DNA from: Nocardioides luteus
Lineage (GTDB): Bacteria > Actinomycetota > Actinomycetes > Propionibacteriales > Nocardioidaceae
Reading direction: 5' to 3'
Length of the DNA stretch: 50,658 bases
Assembly: GCF_014648595.1 (NCBI RefSeq)
Contig: NZ_BMRK01000003.1
Span: 364,188 to 414,845 of the forward strand
Below, in pieces: positions 22,840-32,600 of the stretch (positions are counted from its first letter, which is position 1; the number at the start of each line of letters is the position of its first letter). The translations under genes were made by a program, and so were the position numbers. The notes beneath the pieces are model-generated. The model was not told where the DNA came from. It saw nothing but the letters and a program-made list of their open reading frames with translations, and made no database searches.

Positions 22840-23793
22840 ATGGCACATGACGAGAGCCCGACCGCGCGGGCGTTGCTGACCCTCGAGCTGCTGCAGGCCT
22901 GCCCCGGGATCACCGCCGAGCGGCTCGGCGAGCGGCTGCGGGTCACCGAGCGCGCCGCGCGCCGTTATGTGGCGATCCTGCGTGAGGCCGGCATCCCGGT
23001 CGAGTCCGAGCGCGGGCCCTACGGTGGCTACCGCCTGGGCCGCGGCATGCGCACCCCGCTCATCTTCACGACCGCGGAGGCGCTCGGCCTGGTGATGGCC
23101 CTGCTCGACGGCCACCACGACATCGCCGACGCCACCGGGCCGGTCGGGAGCGCTGTCGGCAAGATCGGCCGGGTGCTGCCCGAGTCGCTGTCCCAGACGG
23201 TGGCCGCGGTGCGACGTACGATCTCGGCCGTCCCGGACCAGAGCGCGGTCTCCCCCGACCCGGACATCACCACGAGCCTGGTCCAGGCCTGCGACTCCCG
23301 GCGGCGGAGCACCATCGCCTACACGACCGAGAACGGCAACGAGCGGAAGATGGTCGTCGACCCGTGGGCGGTCGTCGTACGTCACGCCCGCTGGTATCTC
23401 CTCTGCTGGTCGCACACCGCCGACGCCCGCCGTGTCCTCAGGGTCGACCGGATGAGCGCGGTGGACATCGAGGAGACCCCCTTCGTACGTCCCGAGATCG
23501 ACCCTGTCGCCGAGGTCGAGGAACACCTCGGCGAGGGCTGGGCCTACTCGGTCGAGGTCGTCTTCGAGGCGCCGTTCGAGCAGGTCGACCGCTATCTGCC
23601 GCGCGTCCTGGGCCGGCTCGAACGGATCGACGAGGGGACCTGCCGTCTCGTCGGCAGCACCAACAGCCCGGACTGGTACGCGCAGGAGCTCGCCCGTCGC
23701 GCGGTGCCGTTCCACGTGGTCGAGGGCGAGGAGGTACGCCGCTGCGTCGCCGCCCTCGGACAGCGGCTCCTCGAGGCAGCCGAGCCCCGCTGA
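22840..23793 (+). CDS. WYL-domain transcriptional regulator
   Basis: 317 aa. N-terminal DeoR-type HTH (LLQACPGITAERLGERLRVTERAARRYVAILREAG, about 12-45), then a WYL domain with the signature RWYLLCW (about 185-191) and a C-terminal WCX region (EVVFEAPFEQVDRYLPRVLG). WYL regulators sense nucleic-acid-like or other ligands; PafBC is the best-known example. Single gene; SD GGGAG before ATG 22840. Possible target is itself, via the upstream direct repeat. Confidence 0.9.
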   Translation: MAHDESPTARALLTLELLQACPGITAERLGERLRVTERAARRYVAILREAGIPVESERGPYGGYRLGRGMRTPLIFTTAEALGLVMALLDGHHDIADATGPVGSAVGKIGRVLPESLSQTVAAVRRTISAVPDQSAVSPDPDITTSLVQACDSRRRSTIAYTTENGNERKMVVDPWAVVVRHARWYLLCWSHTADARRVLRVDRMSAVDIEETPFVRPEIDPVAEVEEHLGEGWAYSVEVVFEAPFEQVDRYLPRVLGRLERIDEGTCRLVGSTNSPDWYAQELARRAVPFHVVEGEEVRRCVAALGQRLLEAAEPR

Positions 23794-23852
23794 GGGTGGC
23801 TGGTCGAGCCGAAACACCGCGTCCCCGTCGTCGACCCGGGAGGCCGCTGCCC

Positions 23853-23979
23853 CGCTGGTCGAGCCGCCGGAGCCCCTGGGCGGAGGCGTGTCGAGACCAA
23901 CACGGTCCCCTCGGCGCTCGACAGGACTGTGTTGGTCTCGACACGCTCGGCCGCAGGCGGCCTCCCGGCTCGACCAGCG
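23853..23979. repeat. Long nested inverted repeat of the GGTCGAG/GTCTCGAC family
   Basis: Outer arms CGCTGGTCGAGCCG (23853-23866) / complement (23966-23979) and inner perfect 17-bp arms (23887-23903 / 23929-23945, containing GTGTCGAGACCAACAC). It fills the gap between convergent wyl and P450 genes and shares words with the repeats at 42197 and 42785. Acts at least as a terminator-like structure. Confidence 0.8.
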
Positions 23980-24010
23980 GGACGACCGGCGGGGTCGACC
24001 GGCGGGGTGA

Positions 24011-25402
24011 TCAGCTGAGGCGGGCTCGCAGCTGCGAGTAGCCGCGGAGGATGCGGGTGGGATGGCGCTTGCGCTCACCGACGATCTTCAGGTCGGGGAA
24101 GCGCTCGAAGAGGAGGCGCAGGCCGATCTCACCCTCCATCCGAGCGAGCGCCGCGCCGAGGCAGAAGTGGCGGCCGCTGGAGAAGGAGAGGTGGTCGCGG
24201 GCGTTCTCGCGGGTGACGTCGAACGTGTCCGGGTCGGTGAAGACGGCGGGGTCACGGTTGGCGGCGGCGAGCACGGTGTTGATGATCGTGCCGCGCGGGA
24301 TCGGCTGGCCGGCGATGGTGGAGTCGCGGCGGGCGACGCGGCCGGTGAGCAGGACGGGCGGGTCGAGCCGCAGGATCTCGTCCGACGCGTTCGACCACAG
24401 GTCGGGCTGCGCCTTCAGCACAGCGAGCTGTTCGGGGTTGTCGTGGAGCAGCGCGATGCCGTTGCCGATCAGGTTCACCGTGGTCTCGAAGCCGGCGGCG
24501 AAGACGAGCCCGGCGACCGAGCGCAATTCCTTCTCGCTGAGCCGGTCACCGTCGTCACGGAGAGCGACGAGCTGGCTGAGCAGGTCGTCGCCGGGGTGCT
24601 CGGCGAGATACTCCAGATGGCCGCGCAGCCAGGTGTCGAACGCCTCCAGCGACGACTCCATCTCCCGGAACGTACGCCACTCAAGCCCGATGTCGAGGCT
24701 CAGCGCGGCACCCTTGCCGAGCTCGAGCATGCGCTCGCGGAGCTCGACGGGGACACCGAGCACCTCGGAGATGACCGTGATCGGCAGCAGCCCGCAGTAG
24801 CCGGAGACGAGGTCGACGTCGGCCCCCGAGGCGGCCTTCTTCTCCAGGTCGTCGAGCAGCTCGCGGGCGATCTCCTCGGTGCGGGCACGCAGTCGCTCGA
24901 CGGCGCGCACCGTGAAGACGCGGGTGACCAGCTTGCGGTAGCGGGTGTGCTCCGGCGGCTCGGTGGCCAGCAGCGACGGCGGCTGGAGCGGAGCGAACAC
25001 GTCGGTCGCCGACCACATCGCAGCGCGCGACAGCACGCCGGTGCCGGACTCGTCGGGGGCGAAGAAACCGGTGACGAAGTCGTTGCTGGTCAGCACTTCT
25101 TTGATGACCTCGTGGTCGGTCGCGACGTGGCTGAAGCCGCCGCGGTAGAGCGGCCCGCGAGACCGCAGCTCCTCGAAGAGATCGACCAGATCGAAGGTGT
25201 GCGACCCGGGCCCGCTCAGGATCAGGTCACCCTGCAGGTCGCCCTTCCGCGAGGAGCGGATGATGACCGTGCGCGGGATGCCGTGACCGAGCGCCCAGCG
25301 CACTCCTTGCTTGGCGGTGCGCTCCACCGCCCCCAACCCCCGGCCCAGTGTCCGGCCCGCGATCGTGCGGGTGCCGGCGGGCGGCGTGATCTTGAGCGGC
25401 AT
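24011..25402 (-). CDS. Cytochrome P450
   Basis: 463 aa. I-helix AGFETTVN (acid-alcohol pair), ExxR in SDEILRLDP and heme-ligand loop FSSGRHFCLGAALAR near the C terminus are all present. N-terminal region without a membrane anchor, as in soluble bacterial P450s; the initial 40 residues (GRTLGRGLGAVERTAKQGV) are longer than average, recalling mycobacterial CYP140-like enzymes. Needs ferredoxin and reductase from elsewhere. ATG at 25402 has SD GGAGG at 6-nt spacing. Substrate unknown. Confidence 0.92.
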   Translation of the reverse strand: MPLKITPPAGTRTIAGRTLGRGLGAVERTAKQGVRWALGHGIPRTVIIRSSRKGDLQGDLILSGPGSHTFDLVDLFEELRSRGPLYRGGFSHVATDHEVIKEVLTSNDFVTGFFAPDESGTGVLSRAAMWSATDVFAPLQPPSLLATEPPEHTRYRKLVTRVFTVRAVERLRARTEEIARELLDDLEKKAASGADVDLVSGYCGLLPITVISEVLGVPVELRERMLELGKGAALSLDIGLEWRTFREMESSLEAFDTWLRGHLEYLAEHPGDDLLSQLVALRDDGDRLSEKELRSVAGLVFAAGFETTVNLIGNGIALLHDNPEQLAVLKAQPDLWSNASDEILRLDPPVLLTGRVARRDSTIAGQPIPRGTIINTVLAAANRDPAVFTDPDTFDVTRENARDHLSFSSGRHFCLGAALARMEGEIGLRLLFERFPDLKIVGERKRHPTRILRGYSQLRARLS

Positions 25403-25499
25403 GCGAGACCTCCGAGGCGCAGGAACACGTTCTCGTGAAGCGTACGCCGGGCCGGAGGCCACCACATCCGACCGTGGTAGCAATTCCGGCCCGGCAGGG

Positions 25500-26777
25500 T
25501 CAGCGCTTGGTGAACTCCCGGTCGCCCTTGGGCCAGGAGTGGGTGTAGCCGGTGACCTTCTCGGCACCCTCGACCCGGACGCTCCACTCCGCGTGCCCGG
25601 AGGCGACCGGCTTGACCACGACGAGCTGGTTCGGCTCGGTGATGGTGACCGTCCGCGTGAACCGTTCCGGTGCACCCCACGGGTCCATCGCGATCGTGGC
25701 CGTCACCGGGAGCCGGCTCGCGTCGATCCGCAGACCGATCGCCTCGGTCATCGCGATCGCCTTCACCGAGAGCGTCCTGGTCGGCTGGGGCTGGGTCTTC
25801 TCGGTCGCCTTCTTCGTGGGCTTCTCGGTCGGGGACGGGGTCGACGACGGTGTCGGCTTCGACTCGGCGGAGGAGGCCGGCGCGCTCGGCGAGGTCGCCT
25901 CCGACGGCGCCTCGATGACCTCGTCGCTCTCACCCGCGCTCGGCGCCGACTGCCCGCTCTGCGGCTCCTTCTTCTCGGAGGAGTCCGCGTCCGAGCCGGT
26001 CACCACGCCGCGTACGACCTCGTAGACCAGGATCAGCAGGAGTACGCCGGCGATGACCAGCACCACTCGGCCGCGACGGGTCATCCGGGACCGACGGTAC
26101 GGACCCGGTTCCATGTGGTGGAGCGGCACCAGGGGTGCGGCGGAGCGCTCCCCGCGCTCGTCGGCCACCGGCTCCAGCTCGGCAGCCGGGATGGGCTGGG
26201 GTTCAGGTTCAGCCTCGGGTTCTGGCTCGGGCTCCGGCGCGGGCGATGGAGCCGGTGGCGGAGGCGGCGGTGATGACGGCGGCGCGGGCGCGGGCGGCGG
26301 CTCGGGCGCGGGCGGCGGCTCGGGCTCCGGCTCGGGTTCCGGCTCGGGCTCCGGCGCGGGCGCAGGAGGCGGCGGCTCGGCGTCCTCGACCGGCGCCGGA
26401 ACCGCGAGGACCGGCGGGACGTACGGCTCCGGTTCCTCCGGCTCGACCTCGGCCTGCACGACCGTCGAGGTGACCCCACCGGGGAGCCACGCAGCGCCGG
26501 GTACGTCATCGGGCGAGCCGTAGCTCCCGAAGACCTCGAGGGTCTCGACGTCGGTGACCTGCCCGTCGGGATGGACGAGCATCCGGACGCGAGCCTCGTC
26601 GTCGGTGGCGACGACCTGGACGGGTTTGCGTCCGGGACCCGCGAGCTGCTCCCGGACTGCACGAATACCGGCCTGGTGCGGCTCCTCTCCCCAAGGACGA
26701 TCCACCACCAGGCCGTTGAGCGTCGTCACTCCGCGAGTCACGGAGAGTATTGCTGTCTGCTTCTGCTTCCGGGCCAT
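25500..26777 (-). CDS. Single-span protein with Pro/Glu-rich linker and extracellular beta domain
   Basis: 425 aa. A cytoplasmic N-terminal domain of about 90 residues (LSVTRGVTTLNGLVVDRPWGEEP..., unknown) leads to a long PEPEPEP/PAPEPPPAP linker (about 130-205), a TM helix (RVVLVIAGVLLLILVYEVV, about 240-260), a Ser/Thr-rich stretch, and a C-terminal Ig-like beta domain (about 330-425). No enzymatic motif. Topology fits a sensor or envelope-spanning connector. SD GGAGG sets the ATG at 26777. Long opposite-strand frames here are only shadows of the proline/glutamate repeats. Confidence 0.65.
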   Translation of the reverse strand: MARKQKQTAILSVTRGVTTLNGLVVDRPWGEEPHQAGIRAVREQLAGPGRKPVQVVATDDEARVRMLVHPDGQVTDVETLEVFGSYGSPDDVPGAAWLPGGVTSTVVQAEVEPEEPEPYVPPVLAVPAPVEDAEPPPPAPAPEPEPEPEPEPEPPPAPEPPPAPAPPSSPPPPPPAPSPAPEPEPEPEAEPEPQPIPAAELEPVADERGERSAAPLVPLHHMEPGPYRRSRMTRRGRVVLVIAGVLLLILVYEVVRGVVTGSDADSSEKKEPQSGQSAPSAGESDEVIEAPSEATSPSAPASSAESKPTPSSTPSPTEKPTKKATEKTQPQPTRTLSVKAIAMTEAIGLRIDASRLPVTATIAMDPWGAPERFTRTVTITEPNQLVVVKPVASGHAEWSVRVEGAEKVTGYTHSWPKGDREFTKR

Positions 26778-26930
26778 CAGCGGCCTCCGGAAGGGTCGTT
26801 GGACACGTGTGGGGATCCTCGCGGTGGGGAAGGTGGCAAAGGGCTCGGAAAGTTTGTCGGTCAACCCTCATCGGGGCAACTCGAACGCGCGAGCCGTACC
26901 CACCATTTACTGAGTTATCAGCCCACCGGG

Positions 26931-27653
26931 TCAGGCAGGCTCGCGGACCCTGTCCTCGAGGAACTCGTCGAGCATGTCCACGGCGACCTCGTTGGCCGCC
27001 TGGATCCTGTCCTCGCTGACCCCGCAGATCCGCAGGCACGAGGACGCGATCGCCCACGCCTCCGGGCAGGAGATCCTCCGGACCGGGTCTTCGGTGCGCA
27101 TGTTGATGACGCCCTCGACCTGCTGGACGAGCATGTTGCCCAGCTGCTTGAGACCGATCGTCGACAACACCGTCTCCGAGGCGACCTTGGCGGCGAGGTC
27201 CGTGTAGGCCTCGGTCAGCTCGTCGTGCTCCTCGCGGAACTGGGTGTAGACCTCACCGTTGGTGACGTCGGGCAGCAGGTAGAGCATGCCGACGTTGTGC
27301 GGCACGTCGGCGAGCGTGCGTACGTCGACGAGGACCAGCAGATAGAGAGCGGTCGCGACGTCGAGCGGCGGCACCTGGTTCCGGATCTTCTCGACCTTGT
27401 CCGTGGTCGGTCGGACCGACTTGCGCAGCAGCTCGACGAGGATCTCGTCCTTGCCGGCGAAGTGGTAGTAGAGAGAGGCCTGGCGGATCCCGACCTGGTC
27501 GGCGATCTCGCGCGTGGACGTCGCTGCGAAGCCCTGCGACACGAAGAGTCGCGCCGCGGCATCGAGGATCTGATCACGTGGCGAGGCGGTGCCCGAATCG
27601 GGCACATGCCTGGGGCGGCCGGGCCGAGAACGCCTAGTTGTCATGTACGTCAT
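26931..27653 (-). CDS. TetR-family regulator, likely of the guanidine operon
   Basis: 240 aa. Classic TetR HTH at about 25-72 (RDQILDAAARLFVSQGFAATSTREIADQVGIRQASLYYHFAGKDEIL) and a helical ligand domain. It is encoded just downstream of the DUF1989/carboxylase/allophanate operon on the same strand, and an 18-bp inverted repeat of TetR type lies in that operon's promoter. Start may be 27653 or 27644 (MTTRRSRPGRP). Ligand could be guanidine or a related amidine. Confidence 0.85.
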   Translation of the reverse strand: MTYMTTRRSRPGRPRHVPDSGTASPRDQILDAAARLFVSQGFAATSTREIADQVGIRQASLYYHFAGKDEILVELLRKSVRPTTDKVEKIRNQVPPLDVATALYLLVLVDVRTLADVPHNVGMLYLLPDVTNGEVYTQFREEHDELTEAYTDLAAKVASETVLSTIGLKQLGNMLVQQVEGVINMRTEDPVRRISCPEAWAIASSCLRICGVSEDRIQAANEVAVDMLDEFLEDRVREPA

Positions 27654-27700
27654 CTAAGCGACCTCCCGAGTTTCGGGGAAGATTCGAAAGAGTCTTCTTC

Positions 27701-27751
27701 CTCTAAAGAATAGAGTCGAAAGTCCCACAGGAGGGTTGAATTCCCTGTCAA
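27701..27751. promoter_or_regulatory. Control region of the TetR gene
   Basis: Within the 263-nt gap: CTCTA-AAGAA-TAGAG (27701-27715), a perfect TTGACA on the minus strand (27746-27751) and an imperfect ACAGG...CCTGT dyad overlapping it (27727-27748), whose half-site resembles GACAGG of the operon operator at 35031. No clear -10 follows. The rest of 27654-27916 shows nothing else I can name. Confidence 0.35.
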
Positions 27752-27916
27752 CAAAGTGTATGGCATGACGATGCAATAGGCACGGCACAGCATCCTCCCG
27801 GAGCGATAATGCTGGCGGAATTCTGCCCAGTGTGACGCGGAAACAAAGGCACGAACAGAGTCCTGTGCCACCAGGAGGAATTACCCCGGTCCCATAACCG
27901 ATAACGGCATGGAACG

Positions 27917-29611
27917 TTAAAGGCCCTGCTCAGCCTGGTAACGGAGCCATCCGCCGTGCGAGGAGATATCGGCGGCGTTCTCGACAGCGAACGGCTCGAC
28001 CAGAAATCCCGGCACCGAGACGCCGTCCTCGAGCTCGACCTTCCCGATCGTCATCGGAGCAGGTACGCCACTCACGAACGCCCCGAAACCCGCTGCCGGC
28101 ACGCGCCAGAGCTCTCCCGCGATCCGCGCCCCGGCCCCGGGATCACCCCGGACCAGCCCGGGCTTGGCCGGCACCGTGTCCAGCGCGAACAGGCGGTAGT
28201 CGGCCGAGGTGGAGACCTGACGCAGCAGCGTCGCCCCGGCCTCGACAAGCTGATGGTTGAGCGGCTGACCCGACAGGTGGGCGCCCACGACGAAGAGGTC
28301 GACGCACGGGCTGAGCAGAGCCTGCGCGATCGCCGCCAGGTTGCGGTCGGTGCCGGCCGCACCGGTCAGCATCACCCCGAAGGGCAGCCCGTCGACCTGC
28401 CCGGCCGGGACGGCGAGCGAGGCCATGTCGAGCAGGTTCGCGAAGTTCGTGTAGCGGCCCAGGCGGGCGTTGGCGCCGACCGGGTCCGCGGCGACCTCGG
28501 CCAGCGTCGGATGGCCCGTCGTGGTCGGGGTCAGCAGCGCCGAGCAGTCGGCCAGCCCGGCCCGTCCTTCGGCGCCCAGCTGTGCCAGCCGAGCGGTGTC
28601 CCGCGCCCAGTCGGCCGCGGTGGCCGAGCCTCCGGCGAGCACGATGGCCGCGACCGTCGGGTCCAGGTCTGTCCCGACGAGGTCGCGGTTGGCCTCGATG
28701 TGGGAGCCCACCGCGGCGTACCTCTCGGCGACGAAAGCGCCCCCGTAGAGCAGCCTGGCGGCCTCGAGCAGCGGTGAGATGTCGGTCTCGACGATCTCGA
28801 CGCCGGCCGCGGCCAGGCGCTCGACGACACCCTGGAAGGCCTCGGCCCATCCTGGGGCCAGGCCGTCGAGATGCTCGCCGGTCGGCACCGCCACCCTCGG
28901 CACAGCCGGGAGCCCGGCGTCCGCCGGCAACGTACGCGACAGCGGGTCCGCCGGATCCGGGCCGGCCATCAGCTCCGCGGCCGCCCGCGCACTCCCGAGG
29001 TCCCGGGCGAAGACGGTGACGCAGTCGAGCGTGTAGCAGGCGGGCACCACGCCGGTGACCGGCACCAGCCCCCGCGTCGGCTTCACCCCGACGATGCCGT
29101 TGAGCGCGGCCGGCACCCGTCCGGAGCCGGCGGTGTCGGTGCCGAGGGCGAGGTCGACCAGACCGAGCGCGATCGCGACCGCCGACCCCGAGGACGAGCC
29201 GCCGGAGATGCGGGTGGGGTCCCAGGCGTTGCGGACCGCTCCGTAAGGGCTGCGCGTCCCGACCAGCCCGGTGGCGAACTGGTCCAGGTTGGTCTTCCCG
29301 ACCACCAGCGCACCGGCCGCACGCAGCCTGTCGACGGCGGTCGCGTCGGCGGACGGGGTGTAGGCGTAGGGCGGGGCACCGGCGGTGGTCGGCAGGCCGA
29401 GGACGTCGATGTTGTCCTTCACCGCCAGCAGGCGCCCGGCGAGCGGCAGGCGTTCGCCCGCGGCCACCTTCGCGTCGATCGCGGCAGCCTCCTCGAGCAG
29501 GTCGTCCCGCGAGCGCAGCGCGATCCAGATCTCCGGCCGGTCGGCCGCCTCGATCCGGTCGAGCGCCTCGGCGGCACGGACGACCGCGCCGCCGGGCAGC
29601 GAATCGATCAA
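27917..29611 (-). CDS. atzF: Allophanate hydrolase
   Basis: 564 aa. Amidase-signature domain (1-430) with catalytic Lys in LLAVKDNIDVLG (about 65), cis-Ser in GGSSSGSAVA and nucleophile Ser in GTDTAGSGRVPAALN. The C-terminal domain (about 445-564), specific to AtzF/DUR1, removes the second group, so allophanate gives 2 NH3 and 2 CO2. Last gene of the operon; ATG overlaps the carboxylase stop (ATGA). Confidence 0.93.
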   Translation of the reverse strand: MIDSLPGGAVVRAAEALDRIEAADRPEIWIALRSRDDLLEEAAAIDAKVAAGERLPLAGRLLAVKDNIDVLGLPTTAGAPPYAYTPSADATAVDRLRAAGALVVGKTNLDQFATGLVGTRSPYGAVRNAWDPTRISGGSSSGSAVAIALGLVDLALGTDTAGSGRVPAALNGIVGVKPTRGLVPVTGVVPACYTLDCVTVFARDLGSARAAAELMAGPDPADPLSRTLPADAGLPAVPRVAVPTGEHLDGLAPGWAEAFQGVVERLAAAGVEIVETDISPLLEAARLLYGGAFVAERYAAVGSHIEANRDLVGTDLDPTVAAIVLAGGSATAADWARDTARLAQLGAEGRAGLADCSALLTPTTTGHPTLAEVAADPVGANARLGRYTNFANLLDMASLAVPAGQVDGLPFGVMLTGAAGTDRNLAAIAQALLSPCVDLFVVGAHLSGQPLNHQLVEAGATLLRQVSTSADYRLFALDTVPAKPGLVRGDPGAGARIAGELWRVPAAGFGAFVSGVPAPMTIGKVELEDGVSVPGFLVEPFAVENAADISSHGGWLRYQAEQGL

Positions 29612-32600
29612 GAGCCGGCCCCGTCGACGGGCCGCACCGCGGCGATGACCTGACCCGGCACGATCTGCTCACCCGGTCTGACATAGAGCTCGACGACCTC
29701 ACCGGCCACCGGGACGGGGATGCTCGCCTCCATCTTCATCGCCTCGACCACCATCAACGGGGCGTCCTCCGCCAGCTGCGAACCGCGGCTGGCGACGACC
29801 TTCCACACGGTCGAGGTGAACGGCGCCGTGACCGGCACGCAACCGCCCGGGACGTCGACCTCCGAGGGGTCACCACGGGAGTCGAGCCGGTCGCAGATGT
29901 CGAACTCCCCCGCCTCCTTCCAGCGCTCGCGCTCCTCGTCGAAGGCGGCGGACTGCTGGTCACGGAAGGCGGCGATCGAGTCGGCGTTGGCGGTCAGGAA
30001 GCGGTCGTACTCCTTGATCGAGAAGGTGCCCTCCTCGGTCTCGAACTCGCCGCGACCGGCATCCACCTCCGCCCGCAGCTCGAGCAGCTCGTCGGCGGAG
30101 ACCGGATACCACTCGATCCGGTCGAAGAACCGCAGCGCCCACGGGTCGTCCTGGAAGAGCCCACCGGCCGAGGTGGAGGACCGGAACCGGTTGAACACCT
30201 GCGTCGTCCGCCCGACGAGCTGGTAGCCGCCCGGCCCCTCCATGCCGTAGATGCACATATAGGCACCGCCGATCCCGACGGAGTTCTCCGCCGTCCAGGT
30301 GCGGGCCGGGTTGTACTTCGTGGTCACCAGCCGGTGGCGCGGGTCCAGCGGCGTCGAGACCGGCGCGCCGAGATAGACGTCCCCCAGCCCGAGCACGAGG
30401 TACGACGCGTCGAAGACGATCCGGTGGACGTCCTCGACCGAGGCGAGCCCGTTGATCCGGCGGATGAACTCGATGTTCCACGGCGCCCACGGCGCGTCGT
30501 CGCGTACGCCGGCGGTGTAACGCTCGATCGCCTCGCGCGTCGCCGGGTCGTCCCAGGAGAGCGGGAGCCGCACCCGCCGCGAGGGCACGGTCAGCTCCGA
30601 GGAGGCCGGCAGGTCCTCCTCCAACTCACGCAGCAGCCCGGCGACCTGCCCGGCCCGCAGTACCGAGGAGTCGGTGTGCACCTGCAGCGACCGGATCCCC
30701 GGCGTCACGTCGATGATCCCCGCGGGAGCGTGCTCGGCGAGCGCCGACTGCAGCGCGTGCACCCGCATCCGCAGGCCCAGGTCGAGCGTCATCGGCCCGT
30801 ACTCGACGAGCACCGAGTTGTCGCCGCTGCGCCGGTAGGTGACCTCGGGCCGCGCCGGCGTCTCGGGCAGCCGACCCAGGACCCCGTCGTCGCCGTCGCC
30901 GCCCGCACCACCGGCGACCGTGAGCGAGGCCCGGTGGTTGACCAGCGACGCGGCCCTGCCCTCGCGCACCGGCACGAACCGCACCGTGTCACCGGGACGG
31001 AGCTGGCCGATCTTCCACAGCTCGCCGCTGGCGACCACCGCAGGACAGACGAAGCCGCCGAGCGAGGGTCCGTCGGGGCCGAGGATGATCGGGGTGTCGC
31101 CGGTGAAGTCGAGCGACCCGACCGTGTAGGGCGTGTCATGGATATTGGAGGGGTGCAGCCCCGCCTCGCCGCCGTCGGCACGCGCCCAGGTCGGCTTCGG
31201 CCCGATGAGACGTACGCCGGTGCGAGCCGAGTTGTGATGGACCTGATAGCTCGTGGCGTAGAGCTGGTCCATGTCCGCGCGCGTGAAGAACTCCGGGGCG
31301 CCGTGCGGCCCCTCGGTGACGCCGATCTCCCAGCTGTTGGTGAGCGCCGTACGCCGTGACTCCGGCGTCGCCGCGAGCTCGGCCCGCGGGTCGATCCGGT
31401 CGCCCGGGCGCAGCACGTCGCCCCGCTGGAGAGCCCGGCCGGCGTGCCCGCCGAACCCGCCGAGCGTGAAGGTGGAGGCGCTGCCGAGATAGTCCGGTAC
31501 GTCCAGGCCGCCCCGGACCGCGATGTAGGTGCGCAGCCCTGGGCCGTCGGTGCGGCCGAGCCGAAGCGTGGCCCCGGCGGGGATCTCGATCGGCTCCCAC
31601 TGCGGGGCAGGCACGCCGTCGACGTTGACCGGCATAGGGGCACCGGTCACGCAGACGACGGCGGGATCGGAGAAGACGAGCGCCGGCCCCTGCGAGGCCG
31701 GTCTCCCGGTCGCCAGCGGCACCGTGACCTCGAGGCCCGGAGCACCTCGGTCGTTGCCGACGGCCAGGTTGGCCTCGGCGAAGGAGACCGGGTCGAACGG
31801 ACCCGACGGCGGCACGCCGACCTGCCAGTAGCCGACCCGCCCGGGGAGGTCCTGCACAGTCGTGAGCACGCCCGGGTCGAGGACGTCGATCCGCGGGTCG
31901 GGGTCACCACCGCGGCCGTCCCTGGCGCGTTCGGCGAGGGTCGTGGTCGAGTGCGTGGCCGAGCGGAGCTCGGGGTAGGTCGTCATCGCCCGCAGCGCGG
32001 AGACGTTGGTGACGATGCCGTCGATCCGGGTCTGCGCGAGCGCCTCGCCCAGCGTGTCCAGCGCCTCGTCGCGGGTCGAGCCGGTGGCGATCACCTTGGC
32101 GAGCAGCGGGTCGTAGTGGGGCGAGACCTCGAGCCCGCTCTCGATCCAGGAGTCGACCCGCACCGCTGCGGACGTCTCCGGCAGGACCGCTCGCGTGACC
32201 AGGCCCGACGACGGCAACGAGTCCTTGGCCGGGTCCTCGGCGTAGACCCGCGCCTCCACCGCGTACGCCTTGGGGGTGGGGCACCTGCGGAAGAGCTCGT
32301 CCGGCAGGGCGGTGACGCCGTCGCGGGCCAGCTTCAGCATCAGCGCGACGATGTCGATGCCCATCACCTGCTCGGTGACGGCGTGCTCGACCTGCAGCCG
32401 GGTGTTCACCTCCAGGAAGGAGACGACCTCGCGACCCGGGTCGTAGACGAACTCGACCGTGCCGGCCGAACGGTAGGAGACCGACTTGGCGAGCTGGCGC
32501 GCGGAGTCGTGCATGACGGTCCGGACGTGCTCGGGAAGAGCCGGCGCGGGCGCCTCCTCGACCACCTTCTGGTTGCGGCGCTGCAGCGAGCAGTCGCGGT

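Noticed and set aside
26053-26523. Gly/Ser/Ala-rich repeat frames opposite the proline-rich protein
   Set aside because: They mirror the PEPEPEP/PAPEPP codons of the minus-strand gene, have no SD or signal, and no separate support.
27650-27871. 73-codon minus-strand ORF upstream of the TetR gene
   Set aside because: Runs through the promoter region and has no SD or family-like sequence.
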